From Branchinecta lynchi (Eukaryota > Arthropoda > Branchiopoda > Anostraca > Branchinectidae): a DNA stretch of 64,000 nt. Under the pieces are notes generated by a model. It saw only the letters and a list, made by a program, of their open reading frames with translations, was not told where the DNA came from and searched no databases. The DNA is taken from positions 19,404,628 to 19,468,627 of the forward strand of contig JAKZAP010000010.1 of assembly GCA_023053575.1 (NCBI GenBank). The letters run 5' to 3'. Below are positions 22,641 to 33,942 of the stretch, piece after piece. Every line of letters starts with the position of its first letter. Position 1 is the stretch's first letter. The position numbers were made by a program, and so were the translations under genes.

Positions 22641-23361
22641 ACTCGCAGTAGCCCAATTTAAGGCGGTCTCTGTGTTGCATTCGTCTCTTTCTCAGATATA
22701 CTTTCTCGGTATTGGGGCAGTTGCTCTCCGCCAAACTTAACAAGATCTTCAGTCAGTTCAGGAAAGAGCCGTCGAAAAATAATCCTCCAAATCCACGACT
22801 TTCCAGTCCCTAGTGAAGCTGAAAATATCCCGAACAAAGTGCGGCTTAACATCTGATAATCAAAACTGGGACATCTGTTCTTGTCTTCTACACAAACAGG
22901 TTCTAATAAACAACTATGTGTGAACAGAATGAACCCCAGACCGCCAAAATCCGAAAAAAACTCAGCTGTTCCTTTTTGCATAACGTGAAAGTATGTTTCT
23001 TTCTATTCGTTTACGTGCGCATGTGCATTTATTGATGATTGATTGATTGATTCTCTATTGACTCTATGTTACGAAAGTTCTCGATTAAACCAATCCCTCT
23101 CTCTCTCTCCCTCTCTCTGGAGTCTGGACTCGACGGAGCTTTGGTTCTTTCTTGATCATTCCCTTTTATCCGTTCACGCCACAATACTATCAGTCTCCTG
23201 TAAAAAGTCTTTTAATTTCCCCTTCAGGGACCATTGAGGGGAAATGAATTCTCAAGATAAACTTGCCCGGGCAGGATGACTGATCCTGTAGCCTATATAT
23301 GTCGGTCGATCGTCGTGATCTGAGGACAGTGGCTACAAGCACTTCGTAGGGTTATGGTCCA

Positions 23362-23578
23362 TTTACACACTGCGTAAAATCCGAGCGTATTTTGAAATCC
23401 GACCGTATTTTACGCACGTTTGAGCTTGAAAAGATTTCTAGCAATACGGACGTATTTGGATACAAAACGGACCGATTTCTTAAATAAGTCTGTATTGCTA
23501 GAAATGTTTCCAAGCTCAAAACGTGCGTAAAATACCCTCGGGTTTCAAAATACGCTCGGATTTTACGCAGTGTGTAAA
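23362..23578. mobile_element. Foldback MITE (217 bp)
   Basis: The arms run TTTACACACTGCGTAAAATC and onward for about 100 bp each, with the complement ending GATTTTACGCAGTGTGTAAA at 23,578. Inner pairs include AGCAATACGGACGTATTT-like words. Inserted in a family L unit. No clear TSD. Confidence 0.75.
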
Positions 23579-23963
23579 CCCACCAATAGTTGTTAGCTCG
23601 TCGGCTGTGGAAACCGGAGGTCGGGAGTTGATTTCACCACAGTCTTTCTCTTCTATTTCTCTTCATTACGACAATGCTGTTATTGTAACTTCTTTTTTCC
23701 AAATTTTCCACCAAAAAACATTATCCCTTCAAAAACATTTGTTATTTAACCTTTTTGAAACCAAAACTTTTTTAATTTATAGCGTCGTAATCCTCTATGT
23801 TCCTTAATTTAATAATACATAGATGTACACAAGGGACTTATAGGCTACCGTGACCAATAAACCAGAAATAGTTTTTCGAATTTTAATTGAGAAGTCTAGG
23901 ACTCCATCATATGGCCGACTTGTACCAGACTATTGTAGTGATTTGCGTCCTCTGTTCACAAGC

Positions 23964-24038
23964 CCCTCAGTAGCTCCATTGGTAAGAGCGCCTGCCTTGT
24001 AAAACAGAGGGTCCTGGGTTCAAATCCCGGCTGAGGAG
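23964..24038 (+). pseudogene. tRNA-Thr(TGT)-like sequence, decayed; possible SINE head
   Basis: The acceptor arms CCCTCAG and CTGAGGA pair at six of seven positions. A D-arm GCTC/GAGC, an A-box-like TAGCTCCATTGG, a sound T-arm with B-box GGTTCAAATCC and a T5 run just downstream are present. The anticodon loop reads CTTGTAA (TGT, Thr), but the anticodon stem pairs at no more than three of five positions and only with an 8-base loop, so it is unlikely to be functional. The 3' half plus about 10 bases beyond the tRNA end recur at 57,983-58,019, which indicates dispersal by retrotransposition. Confidence 0.6.
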
Positions 24039-24212
24039 CATTTTTGTCTTGCAGTTCTTTCAAAGTGTAACGTATATTTTAATTGAAATAAATATAATGG
24101 CAAGGCCATAAGTATTGATTTTATATTTATCTGCATCTTTCCAGATATAGCCTACTATTTTTTCACATTCTCCACTGAACCACCTTCATATACGAATTTT
24201 CCATCATTAAAC

Positions 24213-24351
24213 CAGGGTTGGTCACCAAGAACCAGGATGTACGAGTTACTTCAGGATACTTTTGGTTACTCAGGGTTACATTAGGTCACTTTGAGATACT
24301 TTTGGGTTACTTTCCAGGGTGTACGAAGTTACTTTTGGTGACCAACCCTGA
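24213..24351. mobile_element. hAT-type MITE (139 bp) with exact 8-bp TSD
   Basis: The ends CAGGGTTGGTCACCAA and their complement are flanked by CATTAAAC on both sides (24,205-24,212 and 24,352-24,359; one extra A follows the right terminus). The interior is a run of GGTTACTTT-type words. The short palindrome, CAGGG termini and 8-bp TSD fit hAT. Confidence 0.8.
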
Positions 24352-26934
24352 CATTAAACTATCTTCCTGCAAGAAAACAAGGAGAATTTACAAAGATAAA
24401 GAAAAAGCGTAAGAAACGAAATGCGAAACCCCACAATCACAAGGATTTTCACTATTACCAGTAGTCCATCGAATTTCAGTACCATTATCTTTACCACTAG
24501 TACCTTAACCGTTACCAAGGCAGAGCACTTGAATTTGGGATCGTTGGTGCCAAAAATATGTCTCCATCATTCCTTACAAGAGGTATCGCTCTTGCTTTCC
24601 GATTCCCTGTCAGTGGTAACTGAAAGACTGTCAAAGAAGATCGTTTTCTGTTCAGCCCCTCAAAATCGATCTGAATAACGCATGTTTGACACCCTGACCG
24701 GGTCCTATTATTTAACCTGTTGCGTTTGATACTCACCGCGGAAAATCCGTGCGGCACGTTTAAAGGCGCACTGAATCAGTCTCTTGTATGTAATCTTTTT
24801 GTTAGAATACTATTTTCTCCTCGTCCGCGAAAGAAAATTGTTGTTCTTCGAATGAGTATAGTTATCGTTGAATGTGTCACAGGTCTGTGTTAATTTTTGG
24901 AACATTTTACGACCTCCCTCATCCGACTCTTTTGAAGAATGAGCAGTCAATCTAGTCGGATGACTTTATTTTTAATGTTGTCAAGAGCCCCATTTGGTGT
25001 AGCAGTACGTAGAGTAGTGGCGGAGCACAGTAATCCCTATGATTACCCTACTCCAGGCCATTAGCGAGAGCGATAAGAATCATAGAAAACCAACTTTACA
25101 GCAGTGCTAATGTGTCGATTCCCTTTGAAATTTGGAATGAAGCCGACAGTCCTTAGCAGAGGTTCATCGCTAATCAGTGAACTGAGTTGAAGTTTGGCTT
25201 CTCTCTGTAAAACTTCTGTTCTCTTCGATCTGGGAGCATTTCTGTGGAAGTTCTGTCAGAGCCTTCGACCGTTTGATCTCTAGAATCTAAGCTGTGGAAG
25301 TTGTTGCTTGTAGCACGTTCTTGACAAATATTTGCTCGAAATAACCCTATGCATGGTGGAACGACATAGCTTTGTCTGGTGTCGGTCATTCCCTTGTATT
25401 TACTAACACCACAACACTATCTGTTTTCTCTTGAAGCCTTGACCTTAATTACCTTAATTCACACTTCGGAGAGATTAAGGTCCGATGGATGTGTGTTGCT
25501 CCGGGGGTCATGATGGCTGACATTTGTTACTGGTCTGGGTGGTCCCAGCAGTGTTTCCAGTCCTAATATGACCCCTCGTTGTCCATTGATTTCTTGATAG
25601 CTTCAGAAGAAGTTGCTGACACTGTTGATTCGGAAAGAGAAATCCAGTTGTTGAAAACTCTCTCAGAAAAGAAGTTTTGTCGAACTCTGGCCACTTGTAT
25701 GGGGTTGGTTCAACGTGTGCAGGTCGAGGGGACTAGTTGTGTCATTGGGGAGCTCTGGTCAAGTAGCATTTTAATTCGCTATAGAGCTTGACAGGATTTT
25801 AGGTAAAGTTGACCCAGCCTATCCCAAGCCATATAGCCCGTTTCTGTCGGTCAATCGTAGTGGTCTCATCACTATCGTCAAAAGCCGCTTGTTGGCTTCG
25901 TTAGTAGCTCGTCAGTCGTGGAAACCGAAAGTCAGGAGAAGATGATCACGACAGAGGACAGTTTTTCCTCAGTTCACTACTTGTTCTTGTTTCGACACGA
26001 TCAGGCTCCGTGACTCTATTCTACTCCTTCCACCCACCGTGTCCTGCGAAGCTGGCTCGGTGAAGGCTAGCCACTGGGTGTCACATCGTACTTTTCTAAC
26101 GCCTTCAGTGGTTTCAAAATTCCCTTGATAGTCAGAAACCATGTATTACCTTGGCTTCCTGTTCACTTCTCCATCCGGAGAGAAGGGTTAGGTTTGAGTC
26201 ATCGTTTGGACAGAGCATCCCGAACCGGACATTCGTTGTGTCAGTTAACTCCTTGAAGTCTTCGTTGTTTCGTGTCGTAAAAACTGTTATTGTATCTCGT
26301 TTCGCAGTGCTGATCTAAACCATTATCCATGCAGATTACTTAAAACTGGAATCGTTCTTCTGCTGCCAGAAAGATGTCTTCATCAATCGTATCAAGGAAA
26401 TCGCTCTTTTGCTTTTCGACTCCATGTCAGTAATCAGTGATCACGAACAGACTGCCAAAGAATATCGTTTTCCGATTCAGTTCCCTCGAAATTGGTCTGG
26501 ATGAACTCATTTTTGACACACCATCAATGGTTTATTTTGAGCCTGTTGCGTTTGGAATTCTTAGACGGCCGCGTACGACACGTGCTACGCCTATAAAGGC
26601 TCAATGAATCACTTTTTATAACCATTTGAAACAATTAAATTAAAATCTAAAAAAATATTTTATCCCCGTCCGCGAGATAAACTTGTACTCTCCGAATGAA
26701 AATTGTTGTTGTATACTCTGTTTTACAATCACTTGTTTATCGCCAGCTAGTTTGAATAGTGAGCAGTCCAGGCACTTATGATCTTGATGTCACTACTTTC
26801 AAAGATCAACATAAGACAGCAGTGCAGAGGATTTTTGTTTTGAATCTGACAAACCTAGGATACATCAGTCTCTTTGACTACCCTCTAACCCTGGCCATTA
26901 TCTAGAGGAAGAAGAAATCCTCGGAGACGAAACA

Positions 26935-27560
26935 AAACTTTTACTTTGAACAAACTTTGCGGTTTTGGCCGAATTCCGGGCGAACTACTTGCCCGGCGAG
27001 AAAATGATTTTCACCATCGTGTTCAGCACGTCTTCTTATCCCTAAATTGAACATCTAATCAACTTCAAATAAAACTTTTACTTTTAGCAGACTTTCCGGT
27101 TTGGGCCGGATTCCGGGCTAACTACTTGTCCGGCGAACAAATGTGTTTCACCATCATGCTCAGCATGTCTTCTTATCCCTACATCGAACATCTAATCAAC
27201 TTCAAATAAAACTCCGGATTCCAGGCGAAGTACTTGTCCGATGACAAAATGGTTTTCACCATCGTGTTCAACATGTCTTTTTACCCCATAATCGACTATC
27301 ACATTATATGTTTAAAAATATTTCATTTGACCCTTAAATTTAAAACCCCTCCCCCACCCCTAAATGTAGGGCTACAGAGCCCATCTACGAACTTGACATT
27401 TCTCTTGAACCAAATAATCCTCACTCCAAGTTTCATCAAAATATCTCATTCCCTTCGAGAGTTATAGTGCTTAGAGACGGACAGACGGACGGACGGACAG
27501 ACGGACAACTTTTGTGATGTCATAGGTATCCCTCCACTTACTTTTTGGGATCCCAAAATA
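26935..27560 (+). repeat. Family F repeat, copy 2, with internal 137-bp tandem units
   Basis: Three units contain CCGGATTCCGGGC, ACTACTTGTCCGGCGA, TTTCACCATC and TCTTCTTATCCC. The first two are spaced 137 bp apart (27,030 and 27,167) and the third is shortened (108 bp). The 3' part has poly-C, TCGAGAGTTATAGTGCT, a (GACGGACA)n tract at 27,477-27,508 and the terminal TTTTTGGGATCCCAAAA palindrome. Confidence 0.7.
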
Positions 27561-27599
27561 TCAACAATTATGAAGAAACATTGTGGCGCGCGCGGACTC

Positions 27600-27653
27600 A
27601 GTTATTTCTTAACGACTGGGGGGCGTCCCCCTCCCCCCCCCCAATCGTGACAC
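27600..27653. mobile_element. Right end of a hAT-type MITE
   Basis: GGGGGGCGTCCCC, poly-C, then AATCGTGACACCCTTG resembles the right end of the element at 10,139-10,420 (poly-G/poly-C hairpin followed by GTGACATCCCTG). The left end was not found and the TSD cannot be set. Confidence 0.4.
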
Positions 27654-27659
27654 CCTTGG

Positions 27660-28435
27660 CAGTGAGCAGAGTGGAATCATGTGGTGCTTTTCTGGCAGTT
27701 ATTATTTAAGCAAGCAATGTCTGGGTTCTAAATGAATAAGCTGGAAAAAAGCACAGCTAAGCTGAAAAATGAAATAAGCGCTTTGACTTGGAAAATTACT
27801 AGACCATTAATGCTCCTAAAGAATTCCGTTTTGCTATATTTAGGGACATAATTTCCGTCTCATTTTCGTACTGCAGAAAATGTTTTTTTAATTAGATTTG
27901 ACGCAGCTGATACACTTACTGTTGCACTGGATAGGAGCCAACTTTCAAGCTGGAAATAGATAATTCTTCTGGAACTAGAAGTTCAGGACCCGACCCCGTT
28001 TTAAAAAAAGAAAAGTTTATCTTTGTAATAACTGTGACTAGGCTTCCGCTGGGTAATGTGAGAAATATGGTGGAAAGTTGTTTGTTGGACCAGGAAATAC
28101 AATCTTGGCAGTTGGCGAAGGACGGGTCCACTGTAAAAAACACAAACAAAAAATTAATCTGCAGTATTTTGGTAGGTAGGTAGTTTTTTATTTTCACCCA
28201 AAACGTTATCGACTAAAATTTAAACAAGTTTTCCTTGCAGCAAAAAGACAGTCTCAAGGATCCAGGACATAGGACCCAGCCTATGACTTGTATAAGAAAC
28301 AAGACATTTTTTGTTTTTTTATTTCATCAAAAAACATATAAATTAAACAAACAATTTACTATTAACGGCCACTGTTAAGACAAACGAATCCTGATTGTGG
28401 CGGCAACCATGAATCCGCTGTATCATTCCTGCATG
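27660..28435. other. Unassigned spacer
   Basis: No recognised coding or repeat structure. A (GGTA)n scrap at 28,170-28,182 is the only simple-sequence feature. Open frames are short and motif-free. Confidence 0.4.
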
Positions 28436-28778
28436 GGGGGGGGGGGGTAAACAAATAAATAAATAACATTAAATAAATACCCTTGCCTCGTATCACACCT
28501 CTTTTCTTTTCAAAGAATGGGATTTAACCATTCTCTTGAATGATGCCAGACTTACAGCCGCTCTGACCGATTCTGGAATGTCATTATCCAGACGCTCACA
28601 TCTATGTTCCTGAGAATAATTCCTGCTCTTGTTGTATCTCTTCTCTCGTGAGCTAAATCCTCCGAATGCCGGGTAAAGTAAGGGTGATAAAACGAGTTAG
28701 TGTTAAAAAAATCATGAAAGTACTCAGGACTTACGTTCTGTACACTTTTGAAAAACAAAAATCGCTAGCTGGTAAACA

Positions 28779-29115
28779 CCCGATGAAAAATTTATCTCAA
28801 ACTAGTACTATGAAGTAGTACGAAAAAGTAACATGCAGTACTAACGATGCTAATACATTGTTCTACTTCAAGGCTACCGTGTTACTGCATACTACTATAT
28901 GCTACTATTAGCAAGACTGGACGCTACTATGGCAAGACAGGATGTTACTGATTCTGATTTTTTGGACATCCTGAAGTTTACTAGATACTACTACATAAGA
29001 TTGGACCAGTCTGAGGCACATTAAATGATAGTATTCTTTGCTATTACATAGTATTACATGCAACGTTTTCGTACTACTACCATACTACTACGCAGGCTAC
29101 AAATTTTTCATCGGG
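28779..29115 (-). mobile_element. Family A MITE, copy 1 (CA TSD)
   Basis: The ends CCCGATGAAAAATTT and their complement are flanked by CA on each side (28,777-28,778 and 29,116-29,117). The interior is rich in TAGTA/TACTA words and is about 85-95% alike by eye among the five copies, so the copies are fairly recent. A (CTACTATGG)-rich part has an extra segment here. Non-coding; the identical peptide-like frames seen in several copies are frame-independent echoes of the repeat. Confidence 0.85.
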
Positions 29116-29439
29116 CATATAAAACACTATATGCAACAGAAATTCTTAGCATTTACTCATTACCAGTTACACCCCCCCCCCCCCCCCGAACAACTGTAAA
29201 GAGAACAAAACAGAAGACCTCCCACTCTTTACCATGCATTAGTTAAGTGGAAAGTTTTCAGTTTCTTTTTAACCCCGTATAATATGACAGACTGCCTGAT
29301 GCCTCTGGCAGATTATTAAAAACAGAGAGCCCCAGATTATGAATCATATAAGATGATCTAACAGTTTTTCCTTTTTCATTGATTAAAAGGTTTCACAGTC
29401 ATAGCAAATCGGAAAGTACCCTAACTCGTGATCACTGGT

Positions 29440-30005
29440 GACTGATCCCCCCACTGTGACCCGATCTGGTCCTGTTTTGTCAATAACGTATCCAAGGATT
29501 GTGCTTGTTTTCCCTCCAAGTCCTTTGACTTCCCTCCAACTCCCATCCTAGACTCCAGGCGTTTCACGTGATTTCCAGTGCTCCCCCCCCCCCAGTTATC
29601 AGATTCGGTATGCTATGCATGATACTTTCCGGATTCCCCATCTCTCCGCTCCCCCCACGATGGCCGGATGGGGAAAGTGATTATTTCCAAGTTAATCTGG
29701 CCGGGTCCCTGACATGCCTGCCAAGTTCCATCGTCCTAGCTTATGTGGAAGCGTTTCATGAGATTTCTGGTGCCCCCCCCCCCCTCACTTATCGGATCCG
29801 GTACAGATTTGAAAATGAACATCGCAGACAATTATTCTTGACGCTTGTCAAGTTTCATGCATATCGGAATACAGGTTCCAAAGTTATGCATGTTACTAGT
29901 TCTGGATTCCCCATCCCCCACTCCCCCCACGATGGAAACAAGGATTTGGTATACTTGACGAGCTTCATCACGAAGAAACGTTTTTTAGAAGCGAACGGGT
30001 GGCAC
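29440..30005 (-). repeat. Family E fragment, minus strand
   Basis: Contains the reverse complements of the E blocks (CTGACATGCCTGCCAAGTT, GGATTCCCCATCTC, poly-C runs, TCAAGTTTCATGC). The terminal hairpin is absent. It sits inside the decayed LINE at 28.4-30.3 kb. Confidence 0.65.
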
Positions 30006-30263
30006 AGAGACTGGTTCCCGAGGTAGACCCAAGAAAGTCAGGGACTCCTTGGGTTGCCCGGGCTGGCCACCAATACCCACTTCTACCACATCAGAAGGAC
30101 TGGAATTAAAAATCATAACTTCAGTCCTAGACTGGTTAAATGACCGACCGATTTTACTGTATTCCGCATCAAGTATCCGAAAATTTTATTAAAATCAAGT
30201 TACTGTGCGACTAATATTTAAAATGTCATCTACATAGTTAACCAGTGATAAAAAATATCTTCT

Positions 30264-30775
30264 CAGAACTGAAGAAAGTTGTTAAAGGTGTAGTTTAGCT
30301 AGGCCTACACAAGTTTCTTCTCCTTCTGTATCAGTTAACCAAGTTGTCCAGTGCTATGTTATTCTATAGTATGTAAATAAATACTTGAAAATTCTGTGAA
30401 ACAAGACTTTTACGGATTAATTGTCTTACACTGAACTAGGCAGGACAAGGGCGTACATAGGCAAATGGGAAGCACTCTCTGTTCGGGGAGTCCCCGGGAG
30501 AGTGACCGTATATTTTCAGAACTGAAGAAAGTTGTTTAAGTTGTAGTTTAGCTAGGCCTACACAAGTTTCTTCTCTTTCTGTACTAGTGAACCAAGTTGT
30601 CCAGTGCTGTGTAATTCTATAGTATGTAAATAAATACTTTAAATACTTGAAAGTTGTGTGAAACAAGACTTTTACGGATTAATTGTCTTACACTGAACTA
30701 GGCAGACAAGGACGTATATAGACAAATGGGAAGCACTCTCTGTTCGGGGAGTCCCCGGGGGAGGGACTATATTTT
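30264..30775. repeat. Tandem duplication, 253-bp spacing, low divergence
   Basis: CAGAACTGAAGAAAGTTGTT at 30,264 recurs at 30,517. The copies share CTAGGCCTACACAAGTTTCT, AAGTTGTCCAGTGCT, AGTATGTAAATAAATACTT and GGGGAGTCCCCGGG in order with few differences, so the duplication is recent. Confidence 0.85.
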
Positions 30776-31700
30776 CGTGGGCTCTCTTGACAGAGAAGCA
30801 AAAGTGTTCCGACAACGTCACTGAATGTAGAGTAAAAACAAAGAAAGGGATTTTTGGAGACTTAAATTGTGGGAAATTGTTTTGCAGATTCTTTCTTGAT
30901 TGTTTAATCACATTACTGAAGCAAGTTTAATCATAAATTTTGTAGGTTTCAGATTCTTCTAAACGCCTATTCTGTTCTGGCAAAGCCCTTCCAGTTCTTT
31001 AGATCTAAGCTCGTGACGATATGTCACCAACTATTATAACCAATGCATTCGTTTCTTCGCTTTGCTTCGTCATCGGTTTTAGCGGATCCCAGTGTTTTTC
31101 GTAGAGACAGTCAACTTTTCACATCACGCCAAAAAATAACGCCAGTTAAAAAGAAAACAGCCACGTTTTACCCCACACGCCAGTTATATTTACGCCAGTC
31201 TCCAACAAAACCGCCAGTTTGGCGTAAAATCTGCCAATCTGGCAACACTGTCGGATCCAAATTTATCGACGTTTTCTAATATCGCATGTGGTCAGTCAGG
31301 AGACGTTATGATCATTATTATAAATTATAAAATATCAGGAAAAAGAAAAACCTAGAATGGGAAATATGATTGCGAATTGATAAAAAAAAGAACACCCTTT
31401 ACAATTTTGTTAAAATAAAGGATTTTGCAGTCATGATCAGTATTTTGTCTATAATAATAATAATAATAATAATAATTTATTGGAAAAACCCTAGTACGGC
31501 CATACAACAGATTCCTGAAACGCCAAGAACAATTTATAACACTAGTAATGAGTCACAAACTATTTTCTTCTTTTCATTGCATTCAAAACGAAAGAAACTA
31601 CCTCACGGATTACACTTTTATTTGTCGACTTTAAGATACCAGGGAAGAGTTCGGTGTGTCTCTCCACTGCTGTCACTGTGTGAGTTTCTCGCACAACCGG
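30776..31700. other. Unassigned region with one microsatellite
   Basis: Apart from an (ATA)n microsatellite at 31,452-31,478 I see no gene or element. The open frames at 31,043-31,279 and 31,370-31,810 carry no motif, and the second runs into the adjacent MITE. Confidence 0.4.
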
Positions 31701-31703
31701 TTA

Positions 31704-32248
31704 AGGCCCATTCACAACGGGTTTTAACTAATACTCGGTACCAGCCAGTTCCGGAAATCGCTGTGAGACCGAGAATTAGCTGGGCTTCTGTAGTTCGTAA
31801 TCGATACTAGTGCCAGTTTTGGGTACCAGCTAGTCTCGCACCCAAGTTGAAATCAGTTCAACTTTTCAGGGTACTAGCCAATCACATTACTTAGGGAAAT
31901 TCTCTGGTATGTTCCGATTGGCTAACGCTGAACTACGTCAGACCAAAGAACAATGACCTAAATTCACTTTCCGTTTTCAAGACAGTAAGGAGTGGATGTG
32001 ATTTTATCTGTTGGGCTTGTTCGAAACTAGCCAATCAGAATATTACTCAATATTTCCCAAAATAATCTGATTGGCTAGTACCCTCGAGAGTTGAACTGAT
32101 TTCAACTTGGGTGCGAGACTGGCTGGTATCCGAAACTGGCACCAAGATCAATTGCGAACGGCAGAAACCCAGCTAATTCTCGGTCTCAGAGCCATTTCCG
32201 GAACTGGCTGGTATCGAGTATTAGCTAAAACCCGTTGTGAATGGGCCT
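31704..32248. mobile_element. Family M: PIF/Harbinger-like MITE (545 bp, TTA TSD)
   Basis: The ends AGGCCCATTCACAACGGGTT and their complement at 32,248 are flanked by TTA on both sides (31,701-31,703 and 32,249-32,251). Long arms pair for about 170 bp (CAGCCAGTTCCGGAAAT, CCGAGAATTAGCTGGG, GTGCGAGACTRGCTGG blocks). Inner arms include CTAGCCAATCA. GGGCC(C)ATTC termini with a TWA target are the hallmark of PIF/Harbinger non-autonomous elements. Confidence 0.85.
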
Positions 32249-33290
32249 TTAGGCCTATTGTGTATTTAGCAGAAAGATTGACCGGATTTCTTTTTTGTTC
32301 TGCATACGGGATTTACTGTAGAGCGAATTGGCAAATTATCACTAAGAGTGAATGGTTAAATGGAAGCTGCTTATTTATATATCACCCGACATTTCAGCAA
32401 AGATATAGGCTGGAGTACAAAAGAAAAAAAACAAAAACAAAAGGAAAATATTAAACTTGTTCACAAATCAAAGTCCGTAAACATCCGTAAACTTACCAAA
32501 AGATACCCAAAGTAGATTCGCGAATCCATAGGCTTTCTCGCTTGAGTCTGACATCAGTGCTGATTGTGGGAGCAGCTGAAAATCGCGATGTCTATACTGC
32601 TTACCGTTTGTATGCTCTGCCGAATAATATTCCGAGACTTTTCTTTCCATCGAAGTGTATTTCTAAGCAAATAGAGGATCTGGACAGTTCGGTAGGGGAG
32701 AAGGGGACAATTTTTCTTTCTTGTCAAAAACGACTTGAGAATAATAACTTCGGAAGGCGGAAAACAAACAAGAACTCATAAAGCTGTGACTGAAGAGGCC
32801 GCGAACGAGGATGATCGACGACCCATCTTGAAACAGCCAAGATAGATGACTTCCAAGTGCCGCCACTTTTTTCAGGAAGAACTCCTTTCTCTTTGAGGGC
32901 TAATGTGTAAACAACATCCATTCAAAATGTCTAAGAGGGACTCTCTAATATGGACCAGATCAAGACCGGCACGTGCTGCTGCTCGAATTATTCCATAGTT
33001 GCGACCATTACCCTTTTCCGTTGACCGATATAACAAGACCAAAGGTTTTGATTGGATCCCAGAAATTTGATATTTGATCCATCACGACAATTGGGTCTTT
33101 TAGACTTCCGGTCTTCGCCAGACTTTTTAAACATATTTACCATTAAAATTTAGAAACAGATTAAGGCCAATGGTAATCATCTGAGAAGACAAGTTACAGA
33201 TTTGGATTCAGCATGTGTGCTTATACCACTAAGCCTACGTAAAATCTACTTTGAAGAAATTGATCAAAACTTCCTTCCTTACTTCTGCCA
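32249..33290. other. Unassigned region
   Basis: No domain, inverted ends or tandem structure recognised. The open frames (79 codons or fewer after leaving the MITE) overlap on both strands without motif. Confidence 0.4.
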
Positions 33291-33329
33291 AATGTAGTTG
33301 GCAGAAGCCAACTCATCGAACCTCTTATC

Positions 33330-33795
33330 AACTTCAGTTACAACTTTTACTTTTTTGAAAGTTTCCGGTTTCAGCCGGATTCCGAGTGAACTTTACGTCC
33401 GGTGAGAAACTGACTGTCATAGACGGATTCAGCAATGTTCTCTTACCTGTAAATCGAATATCTAATCAAAGTCAAATCAAACTTTTACTTTTAACAAATT
33501 GTCCGGTTTTTGGCCAGAGAAAATAAATTTCATATTCGGATTCAGCATGTCTCCTTACCCCTAAATTAAATATTTCAGTTGCTTTTAAAATATTGTTTTC
33601 CCCTCAATTTAAACCCCCTCTCCCACCCCTAAATGTGTGGCTGTAGAGGCCGTCTACTCATCAAAATATCTCATTCTCTTCGAGAGTCATCGTGCTGACA
33701 GACGGACCAACAGACGGACGGACGGACAGACGGACAGCTTTTACGAGGTCATAGGTATCCCTCCACTTACGTTTTGGGATCCCTAAATTTTGGTT
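33330..33795 (+). repeat. Family F repeat, copy 3
   Basis: Same block order as 26,935-27,560: CTTTTACTTTT, TTTCCGGTTT, GGATTCCG, TTCAGCA, TTCTTACC, then AACCCCCTCTCCCACCCCTAAA, TCGAGAGTCATCGTGCT, a (GACGGACG)n tract at 33,700-33,740, CATAGGTATCCCTCCACTTA and TTTTGGGATCCC. A family E element starts about 150 bp further on. Confidence 0.7.
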
Positions 33796-33942
33796 TATGC
33801 TGTACCCTTCATAAATGAACGGTTGAGTCTAATATTATAACCCAGTATTTTTAATCTGAGACGGTTGTTGACGCTGTCTGGCGGCGATGTGTTCTAATAT
33901 TGTTGTTTTGACTTAATGAGTTATGAAATGAGATTTAATTTT

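Larger units (their letters stand above)
22090..26930 (+). repeat. Family L: large diverged tandem array, unit about 1.84 kb
   Basis: The marker TACCCT...CCAGGCCATTAGCGAGAG-like sequence occurs at 22,100, 25,050 and 26,885. The 24,540-25,060 block (ATCGCTCTTGC, GACAGTCCTT, CCTCGTCCGCGA, GTCAATCTAG) recurs at 26,360-26,900, and the 22,170-22,370 block recurs at 25,110-25,290. The spacing is 1.84 kb between the second and third copies and 2.94 kb between the first and second, which hold an extra foldback element, a LINE end, a tRNA-like sequence and a hAT MITE. A further fragment lies at 48,530-48,690. I found no conserved frame across the units. Confidence 0.65.
28440..30300 (-). pseudogene. 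Decayed LINE, split by two later insertions
   Basis: Two minus-strand protein remnants lie in the right order. At 30,010-30,290 there is an RT segment with a Y-V-D-D active-site block, then SFNQSRTEVMIF and a FLG block, with three in-frame stops. At 28,500-28,760 there is a C-terminal LINE segment (YFHDFF, YFTRHSED and a TRAG block) of the kind found near the end of CR1/Jockey-group ORF2. A family A MITE (28,779-29,115) and a family E piece (about 29,440-30,005) lie between them. The RT active site has Val where Ala is usual (YADD). Clearly dead. Confidence 0.65.

Noticed and set aside
22658..22981. 107-codon minus-strand frame in family L as a conserved protein
   Set aside because: The corresponding part of the other L units does not keep the frame.
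23964..24038. Functional tRNA-Thr(TGT) gene
   Set aside because: The anticodon stem cannot form more than three pairs and needs an 8-base loop. The A-box has two departures from consensus and the acceptor has a C-A mismatch, so I call it decayed.
4641..30775. Link between the two 253-bp-spaced tandem duplications (4.6 kb and 30.3 kb)
   Set aside because: The units have unrelated sequences and different divergence, so the equal spacing looks coincidental.
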